A stretch of DNA of 64,000 nucleotides from Actinokineospora enzanensis DSM 44649. Lineage in GTDB: Bacteria > Actinomycetota > Actinomycetes > Mycobacteriales > Pseudonocardiaceae. Shown one piece after another: positions 57,114 to 64,000 of this stretch. The DNA lies in the NCBI RefSeq assembly GCF_000374445.1, contig NZ_KB894407.1:186001-250000 (forward strand), in the 5' to 3' direction. Made by a program: the position numbers and the translations under genes. A model generated the notes under the pieces. That model saw nothing but the letters and a program-made list of their open reading frames with translations. It did not search any database and had not been told where the DNA came from. How positions within the stretch are numbered: position 1 is the stretch's first letter; each line of letters opens with the position of its first letter.

Positions 57114-58402
57114 GAGCCGAAGGCCGCGTTCATCGCGTCGGCGGCCGACTTCGTCGCGGTGTCCACGTCCTTGGCGCCGCTGGCGATCTCCTGCAACATG
57201 GTCGGGATCACCGCCTGCGAGTCGATCTTCGCCCAGGCCGGTGTGTTGGGCACGAACCTCGCACCCGAGGCCAGAGTGGCGGTGAACGGTTGCAGCGCGG
57301 GCTCGCTTTCCGCCAGCTCACGCTGCAGGCCCTGGTAGGTGGGCAGGTTGCCCATGGCGTCGAACATCTTGCGCTGGTACTGCTTGCCCGCCAGCAGCTG
57401 CACGAACTCGAACGCCAGTGTCCGGTGCTTGGTGCCCGCGAGCAGGCCGAGCAGGTTGCCGCCGCCGAACGCGGGCGCGATCGTGCCCGCAGCCTTGCCG
57501 GGCAGCGGGACCACCGCGTACTTGCCCTTGACCGAGCTGGCCTCCACCGACTTGCGGTTGAAGTCGCCGCCGATGGTCATCGCGGCCTTGCCCGCGCGGA
57601 ACGCCTCCACGCTCGCGTCGCCGCCGTTGCCCGCGCACTGGGCGGGCGGACAGATGTCGTCGCGCAGCAGCTCGGTGTACCTGGCCACGCCCGCGCGCGC
57701 CTGCGGGGAGTCGATCGCTGCGCTGAACTTGCCGTTGAGGCTGGTGGCGATCTCGCCGCCCTCGCCCCAGACGAACGGCAGCGCGCCGTAGGTGTACTTG
57801 CCGCCGACCGAGATGCCCAGCAGGTCGGGGTGCGCGGCCCGGATCCGGCGGGCGAGCGGGGCGATCTCGTCCAACGTGGACGGTGGCTGCACGCCCAGCT
57901 CGGTGAAGACGTCGGTGCGGAAGTACAGCGCGCGCACGCCGATGTACCACGGGATCGCGTAGACCTTGGTGTCCACCTTCGTGGCGTCCAGCGCGGCGGG
58001 GAGCATGTCGTGCACGTCCGCCCAGTTCAGCGCCGGGTTGCTGATATCGGCCAGGCCGCCCGCGGCGACGAAGCCGGACAGGTCGGTGTTGCCGAACTCG
58101 GCCACGTCGGGGGCGCTGGCCGGGTCGCTGAACGCGGCCTTGAACCGTTCGGCGCGGGTGGCGACCTGGATGTACTGCACGTCCACGGTCACCCCGGGGT
58201 GCTTGCCCTGGAACTCGGCGACCGCGTCGGCCACCACCTTCTCCTTGGGCGCGCGGTTCACCTCGTCGAACAGCCACACCCGGACCTGGCCCGTGGTCTC
58301 GTCCCCGCTCGACTGGGCGGGCCCGGACTGCACCGGCGCGCATGCCGTCGCCACGACCAGGGAGACCACCGGTAACGCACCGGCCAACCACCGCTTCCGC
58401 AT
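57110..58402 (-). CDS. Sugar ABC importer binding lipoprotein (family 1)
   Basis: Extracellular solute-binding protein of 430 residues anchored by a lipid-modified Cys: leader MRKRWLAGALPVVSLVVATAC, lipobox VATAC. The mature part reads VRVWLFDEVNRAPKEKVVADAVAEFQGKHPGVTVDVQYIQ and continues with typical SBP_bac_1 features (WYIGVRALYFRTDVFTELGV, FWGEG-like VWGEGGE, AFRAGKAAMTIGGDF). The sugar-type family suggests an oligosaccharide or polyol. ATG 58402 is preceded at 21 bases by the palindrome TTGCGCTGTGCGCAA. First gene of the importer operon. Confidence 0.93.
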   Translation of the reverse strand: MRKRWLAGALPVVSLVVATACAPVQSGPAQSSGDETTGQVRVWLFDEVNRAPKEKVVADAVAEFQGKHPGVTVDVQYIQVATRAERFKAAFSDPASAPDVAEFGNTDLSGFVAAGGLADISNPALNWADVHDMLPAALDATKVDTKVYAIPWYIGVRALYFRTDVFTELGVQPPSTLDEIAPLARRIRAAHPDLLGISVGGKYTYGALPFVWGEGGEIATSLNGKFSAAIDSPQARAGVARYTELLRDDICPPAQCAGNGGDASVEAFRAGKAAMTIGGDFNRKSVEASSVKGKYAVVPLPGKAAGTIAPAFGGGNLLGLLAGTKHRTLAFEFVQLLAGKQYQRKMFDAMGNLPTYQGLQRELAESEPALQPFTATLASGARFVPNTPAWAKIDSQAVIPTMLQEIASGAKDVDTATKSAADAMNAAFGS

Positions 58403-58422
58403 CTCTCGACCCCGTCCCTGAT

Positions 58423-58439
58423 GTTGCGCTGTGCGCAAC
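58423..58439. promoter_or_regulatory. Operator-like palindrome GTTGCGCTGTGCGCAAC upstream of the importer operon
   Basis: Perfect 7 bp arms around TGT, centred about 28 bases upstream of the binding protein start. It shares the frame TTGC-N7-GCAA with a palindrome before the divergent XRE-cupin gene (58813-58827). The position suits repression by blocking transcription. Binding by the XRE-cupin regulator is inferred. Confidence 0.55.
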
Positions 58440-58799
58440 TATCGTTTCATGGAGAGCAACGTGCAGGCGATCGTAGAAGCGCGCCGCGATTGGGGCAAGG
58501 GTCCGGCACCTCGGCGCGGACCGGGGTCGGCACCCGATCGAGCACCGCCGACTCGCCCGGTCCGACCAGTCGGCGCGTCTGGTCGCGGGCGCCCCGCCGT
58601 GGCACGATGGGAGATCGGGATTGTCGGGTCCACCGGACCCGCGCGCGCCCGCTCGGCGATCCCGGGCACCGCGCGTCCCCGGGCGGCCCGACCGGCGCCG
58701 CCCGCGCACCCGGGTGTCGATCCCACCCGGCGAACAGTCGTCGCGAGTCCCCGCGGTGAACCGGGCACCGATTCACCCTGGCCATCGGAAGCCGTGGAC

Positions 58800-58829
58800 T
58801 TGACAACTCGCGTTGCCGCAACGGCAAAT
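58800..58829 (+). promoter_or_regulatory. Probable promoter and operator of the XRE-cupin gene (leaderless)
   Basis: TTGACA at 58800-58805 and the weak -10 GCAAAT at 58824-58829 (18 base spacer) put a start at about 58836, the GTG codon itself, hence a leaderless mRNA. Between and across them lies the palindrome TTGCCG-CAA-CGGCAA (58813-58827), the same TTGC-N7-GCAA design as before the importer operon, consistent with autorepression. Confidence 0.45.
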
Positions 58830-58835
58830 GGACCG

Positions 58836-59444
58836 GTGAGCGATTCGGCGAACGACGAGGCCCCCGAACTGGACGCCGTCCTGGACGCGGTCGGCCCGCG
58901 GCTGCGGTCGCTGCGCCAGACCCGCAAGGCCACGCTCGCCCAGCTGTCCGCGACGACCGGCATCTCGGTGAGCACGCTGTCCCGGCTGGAGTCCGGCCAG
59001 CGCCGCCCCACCCTGGAACTGCTGCTGCGGCTGGCCCGCGCGCACCAGGTGCCGCTGGACGAGCTGGTCGGCGCCCCGGTCACCGGCGACCCCCGGGTGC
59101 GCCCGGACCCGGTCGTCCGCAACGGGGTCACCTACCTGCCGCTCACCCGGCGCCCCGGCGGGGTCCGCGCGTACAAGCTGATCTACCCGGCGAAGCCGGA
59201 GGCGGCGCCGGAACCGAAGGCGCACGAGGGTTACGAGTGGCTCTACGTGCTGTCCGGCCGGATGCGGCTGGTGCTCGCCGAGCACGACGTGGTGCTGGCC
59301 ACCGGCGAGGTGGCCGAGTTCGACACGCACATCCCGCACTGGTTCGGCAACCCGGGGCCGGGCACGGCCGAGGTGCTGAGCCTGTTCGGCCCGCAGGGCG
59401 AGCGCATCCACATCCGGGCCCGCTCCCGCGGATCCGCCCGCTGA
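58836..59444 (+). CDS. XRE-family regulator with C-terminal cupin domain
   Basis: Regulator of 202 residues: helix-turn-helix (LRSLRQTRKATLAQLSATTGISVSTLSRLESGQRRPTLELLLRLARAHQVPLDEL, residues about 25-80) and a small-molecule-sensing cupin (APEPKAHEGYEWLYVLSGRMRLVLAEHDVVLATGEVAEFDTHIPHWFGNPGPGTAEVLSLFGP). The cupin His-x-Gly and Glu residues could bind metal or a small ligand. GTG 58836 is supported by the leaderless promoter placement. It is divergent from the sugar importer operon, and matching palindromes sit at both, so it probably regulates the importer and itself. Confidence 0.9.
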   Translation: MSDSANDEAPELDAVLDAVGPRLRSLRQTRKATLAQLSATTGISVSTLSRLESGQRRPTLELLLRLARAHQVPLDELVGAPVTGDPRVRPDPVVRNGVTYLPLTRRPGGVRAYKLIYPAKPEAAPEPKAHEGYEWLYVLSGRMRLVLAEHDVVLATGEVAEFDTHIPHWFGNPGPGTAEVLSLFGPQGERIHIRARSRGSAR

Positions 59445-59485
59445 ACGACCGCACTGACCCACACACTGAACAGAGGGAGTCGCCT

Positions 59486-59908
59486 GTGTCGGCGGTGAGC
59501 AGCTACACCCGGGACTACGTCGACTCCTGCCGCGCCCGGGTGGATGCCCACGTGGAGACCTACCGCGCGCTGGCCGGGTCCGGTTCGGGCCCGGTGTTCA
59601 CGGCCGCAGTGGCCGCGTTCGAGCCGGTGTTCTTCAACAACCTGGTGCTGGTCCTGGAGCAGTCGTTCGTGCACCGGCTGCGCGACAAGGAGCTCGGCGA
59701 CGGCAACCCGCTCAACGAGGTGCGCCTGCTGGCCGCGTCGTTGCTGGGCAACGACGGCAGGCTGGTCAGCGACCCGGGGATCCGGATGAACCCGGCGCGG
59801 TCGGTGTTGAAGTACCAGGTGGGCGACGAGATCGCGGTCCGCGAGGCGGCGTTCCAGGAGCTGGCCGCGGCCTTCTTCGCCGATCTGGAACGCAAGTACA
59901 GTGTCTAA
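59486..59908 (+). CDS. Hypothetical helical protein downstream of the XRE-cupin gene
   Basis: Protein of 140 residues, soluble, mostly helical: VSSYTRDYVDSCRARVDAHVETYRAL...AFEPVFFNNLVLVLEQSFVHRLRDKELGDGNPLNEVRLLAASLLGNDGRLVSDPGIRMNPARSVLKYQVGDEIAVREAAFQELAAAFFADLERKYS. No domain is recognised with certainty. GTG 59486 is well served by GAGGGAGT 6 bases upstream. It follows the regulator after 41 bases in the same direction and is probably co-transcribed. A link to the regulator's stimulus is possible but unproven. Confidence 0.8.
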   Translation: MSAVSSYTRDYVDSCRARVDAHVETYRALAGSGSGPVFTAAVAAFEPVFFNNLVLVLEQSFVHRLRDKELGDGNPLNEVRLLAASLLGNDGRLVSDPGIRMNPARSVLKYQVGDEIAVREAAFQELAAAFFADLERKYSV

Positions 59909-59941
59909 TTCCTCCCACCACCCGCCCCCTCATCCCCACCC

Positions 59942-60131
59942 GGCATCGTTCCCGGCTTGGCAGTTGGATCGTCCGTCTGGGTGCGGGAAGGTCGAGGGAC
60001 GTGGTGTGGTGGTTGGCTGTCGCGCTTTCGTGATGAGGCGTAGGTGCTGTGGTTGTAGGTGTCGCTTGCTCGCGCGTGCCTGCCGGGCATCGTTCCCGGC
60101 CTGGCGGTCGGATCGCCCGTCTGGGTGCGGG
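59942..60131. repeat. 46 bp imperfect direct repeat pair
   Basis: A 46 base unit at 59942-59987 recurs at 60086-60131 with 4 mismatches (it begins GGCATCGTTCCCGGC in both). The repeat is followed in both by GTGGTGTGGTG-type sequence. This noncoding interval between two convergent genes has no reading frame support. Confidence 0.7.
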
Positions 60132-60211
60132 GTGGTGGTGGGGCGTGGTGTGGTGTTCGGCTGGCGCGGTGTGGTGGCGGGACGTGGCGTCGTGATCGAT
60201 CGGGCGGGCGG

Positions 60212-61009
60212 TCAGCGCTTGTCGGCGCGGTCGCCGAGGAGTCGTTCCAGTTGTTGTTCGGCCCACCGGTCCTCCTCGATCTCCCTGGCGTTGGAGCCGA
60301 TGCCCACGGCCAGCAGGGACACCGCGGTGACCACGCCGAGGACCATGGCCAGCGGCCCGAAGAACGAGTAGGCCTCGACCCCGCCGACCGGGGTGGGCTG
60401 CCCGTTGAGCGCGTTCACGACCATGGCGGCCATGCCGGTGTAGTGCATGCCGTTGACCGCCACCCCCATGATCAGTGCGGCGGCCACGGTCGCGAGCACC
60501 CCGCGCACGTTCAGCGCCGCCCACAGCGCCGCGGTGGCCGCGACGACCGCGATCACCACCGACAGCACCACCAGCGGCACGTCGTAGTCGACCTCGGCGC
60601 TCATCCGCATCGCGGAGATGCCCAGGTAGTGCATGGACGCCACGCCGAGGCCGGTGACCGGCCCGGCGACCAGCAGCCGCTGCCAGCCCGCCGAGCCGCG
60701 CGAGACCACGGTCAGGCCGAGCCACACGATGCCGACCGCGACGACCAGGCTGACCAGGGTGCGGAGCAGGTCGTAGCGGATGGCCGTGCCGTCCACCGAG
60801 AAGCCCATCATGGCCACGAAGTGCATGACCCAGATGCCGGTGCCGCCGATGGACACCGCGCCGAGCGCCAGCCACCGCCGCCGCGGCCACCCGTGCTGGG
60901 CGCGGGCGCGCTGCATGCTCAGCAGGCCGAGCGCGCAGCCCAGGCAGGAGATCAGGTAGGACAGCGCGGGCGTGACGGCGCCGACGGAGAAGTGGTGTAC
61001 GTGGTTCAT
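60212..61009 (-). CDS. MHYT-domain membrane protein
   Basis: Integral membrane sensor-like protein of 265 residues with seven or so membrane helices. The MHYT motifs occur as WVMHFVAMMGF, ASMHYLGISAM and NGMHYTGMAAM, the His/Met sites thought to bind copper or haem and to sense oxygen, CO or NO. No GGDEF/EAL or kinase domain is attached; the charged C tail (AREIEEDRWAEQQLERLLGDRADKR) is short. ATG 61009. Separately transcribed from its neighbours. Confidence 0.92.
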   Translation of the reverse strand: MNHVHHFSVGAVTPALSYLISCLGCALGLLSMQRARAQHGWPRRRWLALGAVSIGGTGIWVMHFVAMMGFSVDGTAIRYDLLRTLVSLVVAVGIVWLGLTVVSRGSAGWQRLLVAGPVTGLGVASMHYLGISAMRMSAEVDYDVPLVVLSVVIAVVAATAALWAALNVRGVLATVAAALIMGVAVNGMHYTGMAAMVVNALNGQPTPVGGVEAYSFFGPLAMVLGVVTAVSLLAVGIGSNAREIEEDRWAEQQLERLLGDRADKR

Positions 61010-61646
61010 GGCCCATCCGCGGTCGTCCCTCGACAGTCGAGGGACCTTGCCCGGCAGCAGATCACGCCGGGTGCCCCCGGGCCAATGCCGCGGCGTGAGA
61101 GATGAGTCGCACTCGTTTCTCCTTGTCCGGCACGGTGAACAGCGGTTATGGGGAGATCTTTACCTTGCGCGCGCCGGATCGTGTGCGCAGAGTGACCGGT
61201 GGCGCGGCTCGCCTTTTTTGATCCGCCGGGCGGGCGGAGTGTGATTTCACCGGATTCGACAGTGTCGAACTGGTGATTTCCCGGAGATTTCCGGAAACGG
61301 GTCGTCGATACCGACCGTGCCCACCTCGGATTGTCGGATGCGCACTTGTTGATGGTTCCCGGCGTTGTCCGCGGCGGATTCCGGCCGGCCTTCCCGGTGC
61401 GGCTCCGGTCGTCCCGACGTGGGCGGACAGGCCGCGTGTCAAAATCTGTTTGCCTGTTGGCAACGTGGAACGGCACTGCTAGCGTTCGCGGCGCCCGTCG
61501 GACGCGCGGCCCTCGGAAAAGCGATCCGACCGGTGAGGAGAACGCCACCCGGCGCGCGTTGCCTCGATTCTCTAAATGTTGTCACGGTGCGTCGGGAGTG
61601 GCCGCCGGGCGCTGTTTCCCGGCCGGTTCGGAAAGGAGGACGCGAG
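61010..61646. other. Long intergenic region with palindromes and a promoter
   Basis: About 640 bases between the divergent MHYT and small secreted protein genes, less GC-rich than its surroundings. It holds the palindrome TTCGACAGTGTCGAA (61255-61269), TTTCCGGAAA (61288-61297), and TTGCCTGTTGGCAA (61450-61463) overlapping the -35 of a promoter: TTGGCA 61457-61462 and TAGCGT 61480-61485 with a 17 base spacer, reading towards the small secreted protein gene. Confidence 0.45.
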
Positions 61647-61883
61647 GTGCGCGTACCCGCTGCCCGGACTCTCGCGCTGGTGACGACGCTCGGCCTGGTG
61701 CTCGGCACCACCGCGGCCGCCGCGACGCTGCGCGGCCTGGCCGACCCGCTGCCGGACGGACCACAGGTGCGCCTGTGCGCGGCGCACCGGGCCAGGCCAT
61801 CGCTCGTCCCCGGCCCGCCGGTCGCCCGACCGAAGCCGCCGCCCCCGGCCACCGGCACCACCCGCGTGCCGTCCCGCTCCTGA
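61647..61883 (+). CDS. Small secreted protein, Pro/Lys-rich
   Basis: Exported peptide-sized protein of 78 residues. GTG 61647 is supported by a strong AAGGAGGA 7 bases upstream. The N terminus is a signal peptide (RVPAARTLALVTTLGLVLGTTAAAA). The mature part is short and Pro-rich (PDGPQVRLCAAHRARPSLVPGPPVARPKPPPPATGTTRVPSRS) with one Cys. Function unknown; it precedes a lipoprotein gene by about 85 bases and may be co-transcribed with it. Confidence 0.7.
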   Translation: MRVPAARTLALVTTLGLVLGTTAAAATLRGLADPLPDGPQVRLCAAHRARPSLVPGPPVARPKPPPPATGTTRVPSRS

Positions 61884-61967
61884 CCGGTGGGTCGCACCAC
61901 CAGGCAGGCGGGCCCGCGCGCCCGCCTCGGATGCAACGCGGCCACACGGATCCCCCGTCCTCCCGGC

Positions 61968-62717
61968 GTGATCGTCAGATGGCTCGGGGCGGCGGCGACC
62001 GCCGTCCTGCTCGCGGGCTGCGGCACCCCGCCCGCCCTGGCGAGCCCGCCCGAGGGACTCGTCCTGCGCCTGGACGAGTACCACGGCCCGGTGGCGGTTC
62101 CCGGCCGTGTCGAGCTGCCCCGGTACGCCCTCTACGGCGACGGCACCCTGGTCGCGGCCGTCCCGGGTCCGGTGCTCACCGCCCGCGTCTACCACCTGAC
62201 CCCGGGCGCGGTGACCCGCCTCTACCAGCGTGCCCTGGTCGCGGGCCTGGGCACGCCGCGCCGGATCGACGCCGACGGCGTGCTGGACGCCTCGGTCTGG
62301 GTGGTCACGGTGGGCCGCATGACCGGACCGGCGCGCACGACCATCGCCGCGCCCGACCCGACCGCGGGCGACCAGGGCGGCAGCGCGGCCCGAGGCGCCG
62401 ACCTCGACCCGGGGTCGCTGGGCGACCGCGACCTCACCGCGCCACCCGCGTCGTACGAGCCCACCCGCTACGCGGTGATCGCGGCGGCCACCTCCGCCCC
62501 CGCGACGCGCGGCTGGCCGCTGCGGCCGCTGACCCCGGGCGTCGAGGTCTTCGACGCCGAATGCGAGGTCTACGCCGCCGCGGACATCGCCAAGCTGGGA
62601 CCGCTGCCGGAGGCCGGATCGGTGTGGAGCACCGGCGGCCAGTCCTACCGGGTGCTGGTCCGGCCCATGCTGCCGGACGAACGGGACTGCGCGGAGCTCA
62701 ACCGCTACCTGCCCTGA
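61968..62717 (+). CDS. Putative lipoprotein of unknown function
   Basis: Lipoprotein of 249 residues: leader VIVRWLGAAATAVLLAGCG with lipobox LAGC. The mature part (PPEGLVLRLDEYHGPVAVPGRVELPRYALYGDGTLVAAVPGP...YQRALVAGLGTPRRIDADGV...YAVIAAATSAP) is a beta-rich region seen in uncharacterised actinomycete lipoproteins. GTG 61968 keeps a proper lipobox leader; the longer in-frame start would bury it. Its stop overlaps the end of the convergent acyl-CoA reductase gene by 13 bases. Confidence 0.8.
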   Translation: MIVRWLGAAATAVLLAGCGTPPALASPPEGLVLRLDEYHGPVAVPGRVELPRYALYGDGTLVAAVPGPVLTARVYHLTPGAVTRLYQRALVAGLGTPRRIDADGVLDASVWVVTVGRMTGPARTTIAAPDPTAGDQGGSAARGADLDPGSLGDRDLTAPPASYEPTRYAVIAAATSAPATRGWPLRPLTPGVEVFDAECEVYAAADIAKLGPLPEAGSVWSTGGQSYRVLVRPMLPDERDCAELNRYLP

Positions 62718-63931
62718 CCCAGCACGGTCTTGGTCTCCAGCAGGAAGTCCGCCAGCTCGCCGTCGTGCGGCAGGATCGGGTGGAAGGCCGTGGTGGGCCG
62801 GTCGACGTGCACGTTCCGGATCGACGGCTCGCGGGCGCAGCGGTCGACCAGGTCCGGGTCGTCCAGACACAGCCCGAGCACCAGCGTGTCCCGCAACGAC
62901 TCGACCGTCCCGTCCCACCGTCGCACCCACACGCAGGGGAACGGGACCTCGGTGGGATCGCCTTCGCGGAGCACGGTGGGGTGCAGGACCGCGCTGCCGT
63001 CGCCGAGATCCGTGCAGACCTCGGCGCCCAGCCGGGCCGCGTGCCAGCGGGCCTCGGCCAGCGGGAGTCGCGGGAGATCGGCGCGGGGGAGTGCGCGCAG
63101 GCGGGCGGCGAGGGCGTCGGCGAGGTCGTCCGGGTCGGCGTCCACGAGGATCGTGGTGGTGTTGAGGCACTGCACGCCGCCGTCGGCGCTGACGGAGTCC
63201 ACCAGCAGGTCGAGGCGGGACTCCCAGTCGGGGCCGACGAGGATCTTGGCGCGGCCCGGTCCGTAGACCTTGACCGTGCGGCTGTCGCGGTGCCGGGCCA
63301 CGGTGTCGTCGTCGCCGTAGATCAGGGCGAGGTCGGCGGCGGTGACCAGCCGGTCGGCGGTGTCGTGCGTGGTGGGCAGCAGCACGGCGTGCGTCTCGGG
63401 CAGGCCCGCCAGGTGCAGGGCGCGCACCAGCCGGGCCGGGGTCAGCGGGTCGCGTGTGGACGGTCGAACGAGCACGCGGTAGCCGAGCGCGACGGCGATC
63501 AGCCATTCCACGTGCGGGAGCGGGTGGTTGCCCGGCGCCAGCACGGCGAGCAACCGTCCTCTCGGGACACGCCGGGTGTCCGGTCCGGTCGGGCGTGCGG
63601 CGGGTGGGGTGAACTCGCCCAGCACGCGCAGAGCCCGCCGGGCCGCGTGGACCGGGACACCGGTGAGGTCCGCGTGCAGGCGGGTGTAGTCCGCGGGCGA
63701 AAGACTGTCCACAGTGGTCTCCGCGAACAGCTTTCCTGCCGTGGAAACCAGTTCTGCCGCGTTGGGGACGTCCGGGGCCGCGCGCATGGCGCGGGCGACA
63801 CGGCCCACGAGCAGGGCGGGCGCCAGGCCCAGGTCGATCGCGGCCGCGCCGGTGACGGCGGGGATCACGATCCGGTCGAGCGAGCGATGCCCCGCCGCGC
63901 CCGGCCGAATCGGGTCGATGTCGACCGGCAC
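62705..63931 (-). CDS. LuxC-like acyl-CoA/acyl reductase (aldehyde dehydrogenase superfamily)
   Basis: NADPH-dependent acyl reductase-like protein of 408 residues. It has an N-terminal helical region, then a Rossmann-type nucleotide-binding part (LLAVLAPGNHPLPHVEWLIAVALGYRVLVRPSTRDPLTPARLV), the catalytic Cys in SADGGVQCLNTTTILV, and the late conserved region (DLVDRCAREPSIRNVHVDRPT) expected in LuxC relatives, which reduce acyl groups to aldehydes. GTG 63931 follows the upstream stop by one base (TGA-G-GTG); GTG 63949 would add six residues. It is coupled to a gene running off the window, possibly the LuxE-like acyl donor. Confidence 0.82.
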   Translation of the reverse strand: MPVDIDPIRPGAAGHRSLDRIVIPAVTGAAAIDLGLAPALLVGRVARAMRAAPDVPNAAELVSTAGKLFAETTVDSLSPADYTRLHADLTGVPVHAARRALRVLGEFTPPAARPTGPDTRRVPRGRLLAVLAPGNHPLPHVEWLIAVALGYRVLVRPSTRDPLTPARLVRALHLAGLPETHAVLLPTTHDTADRLVTAADLALIYGDDDTVARHRDSRTVKVYGPGRAKILVGPDWESRLDLLVDSVSADGGVQCLNTTTILVDADPDDLADALAARLRALPRADLPRLPLAEARWHAARLGAEVCTDLGDGSAVLHPTVLREGDPTEVPFPCVWVRRWDGTVESLRDTLVLGLCLDDPDLVDRCAREPSIRNVHVDRPTTAFHPILPHDGELADFLLETKTVLGQGR

Positions 63932-63932
63932 C

Positions 63933-64000
63933 TCAGTACACGCCCTCACGCACCGGCTCGCCCGCCCGAGGCAGTGGACGCACGTCGGCCAACCCGTCCA
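63933..64000 (-). CDS. C-terminal end of an upstream gene (partial; possibly LuxE-like)
   Basis: Only the last 22 codons are in the window (DGLADVRPLPRAGEPVREGVY, then TGA at 63933-63935). Its stop lies one base before the GTG of the acyl reductase gene, so the two are coupled. The residues look like the end of an acyl-protein synthetase, which often accompanies LuxC-like reductases; the fragment is too short to be sure. Confidence 0.55.
   Translation of the reverse strand, partial: DGLADVRPLPRAGEPVREGVY

Noticed and set aside
50995-64000. A bioluminescence lux operon
   Set aside because: LLM proteins here match non-luminescent families; luxA/luxB-type subunits are absent and the LuxC-like gene is separate.

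Overview
This is a 64 kb window of very GC-rich DNA with the gene density, GTG starts and short overlaps (GTGA/ATGA) of an actinomycete chromosome. The mix of LuxR-type two-component systems, STAND/NB-ARC-TPR regulators, DUF5753-type remnants, an F420-dependent-nitroreductase-like protein, a ferredoxin-coupled P450 and an actinomycete-style contractile injection locus suggests a filamentous, possibly pseudonocardial species. The species cannot be named from the sequence alone.

Layout. 1-5.4 kb: end of htpG, a MarR regulator with a visible operator, and an ABC exporter / histidine kinase / response regulator operon. 5.6-8.9 kb: a formyltransferase translationally coupled to a STAND ATPase with TPRs, behind a leader that can fold into two competing hairpins, one covering the ribosome binding site. 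9-10.8 kb: small unknown genes and an IS630 transposase remnant. 11.1-14.0 kb: a P450, its [3Fe-4S] ferredoxin, an AhpD-like protein and a GtrA-like membrane protein.

14.2-39.9 kb is the centrepiece, an apparently complete phage-tail-like contractile injection system (eCIS/CIS). A minus-strand operon runs from sheath (26.9 kb) through two tube proteins, a Cys-containing assembly protein, a DUF6760 microgene, a 928-residue disordered protein with 13 QR motifs, a LysM protein, a VgrG-like spike, PAAR tip, gp25-like, J-like and I-like baseplate proteins, to a zinc-ribbon/transmembrane protein resembling a CisA-type membrane anchor. A second minus-strand operon carries a secreted beta-propeller protein, a DUF4255 cap/terminator and the AAA+ ATPase. 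Between them, on the plus strand, lie a DUF4157 protein with a P-loop kinase, a SpoIIE phosphatase/anti-sigma-type kinase pair, a MazG-like protein and two decayed regulator fragments. A LuxR regulator and a divergent one-pass membrane protein close the locus. A 90 bp inverted-repeat element flanked by TA sits between the spike and tip genes and supplies the spike gene's stop codon.

40-51 kb: an XRE-STAND-TPR regulator followed by a 17 bp tandem repeat; an amidohydrolase and an aldo/keto reductase, divergently transcribed, and a TetR gene with matching operator-like sites at two promoters; a TetM/OtrA-like ribosomal protection GTPase; DUF2199; a secreted cyclophilin; a nitroreductase-hemerythrin fusion. 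51-54.7 kb: three luciferase-like flavin monooxygenases read as one unit behind a perfect 18 bp palindrome. 54.7-60 kb: a sugar-type ABC importer (binding lipoprotein and two permeases, no ATPase) and a divergent XRE-cupin regulator; TTGC-N7-GCAA palindromes sit before both the importer and the regulator. 60-64 kb: an MHYT membrane protein, two small exported proteins, and a LuxC-like acyl-CoA reductase preceded by the end of a gene that runs off the window.
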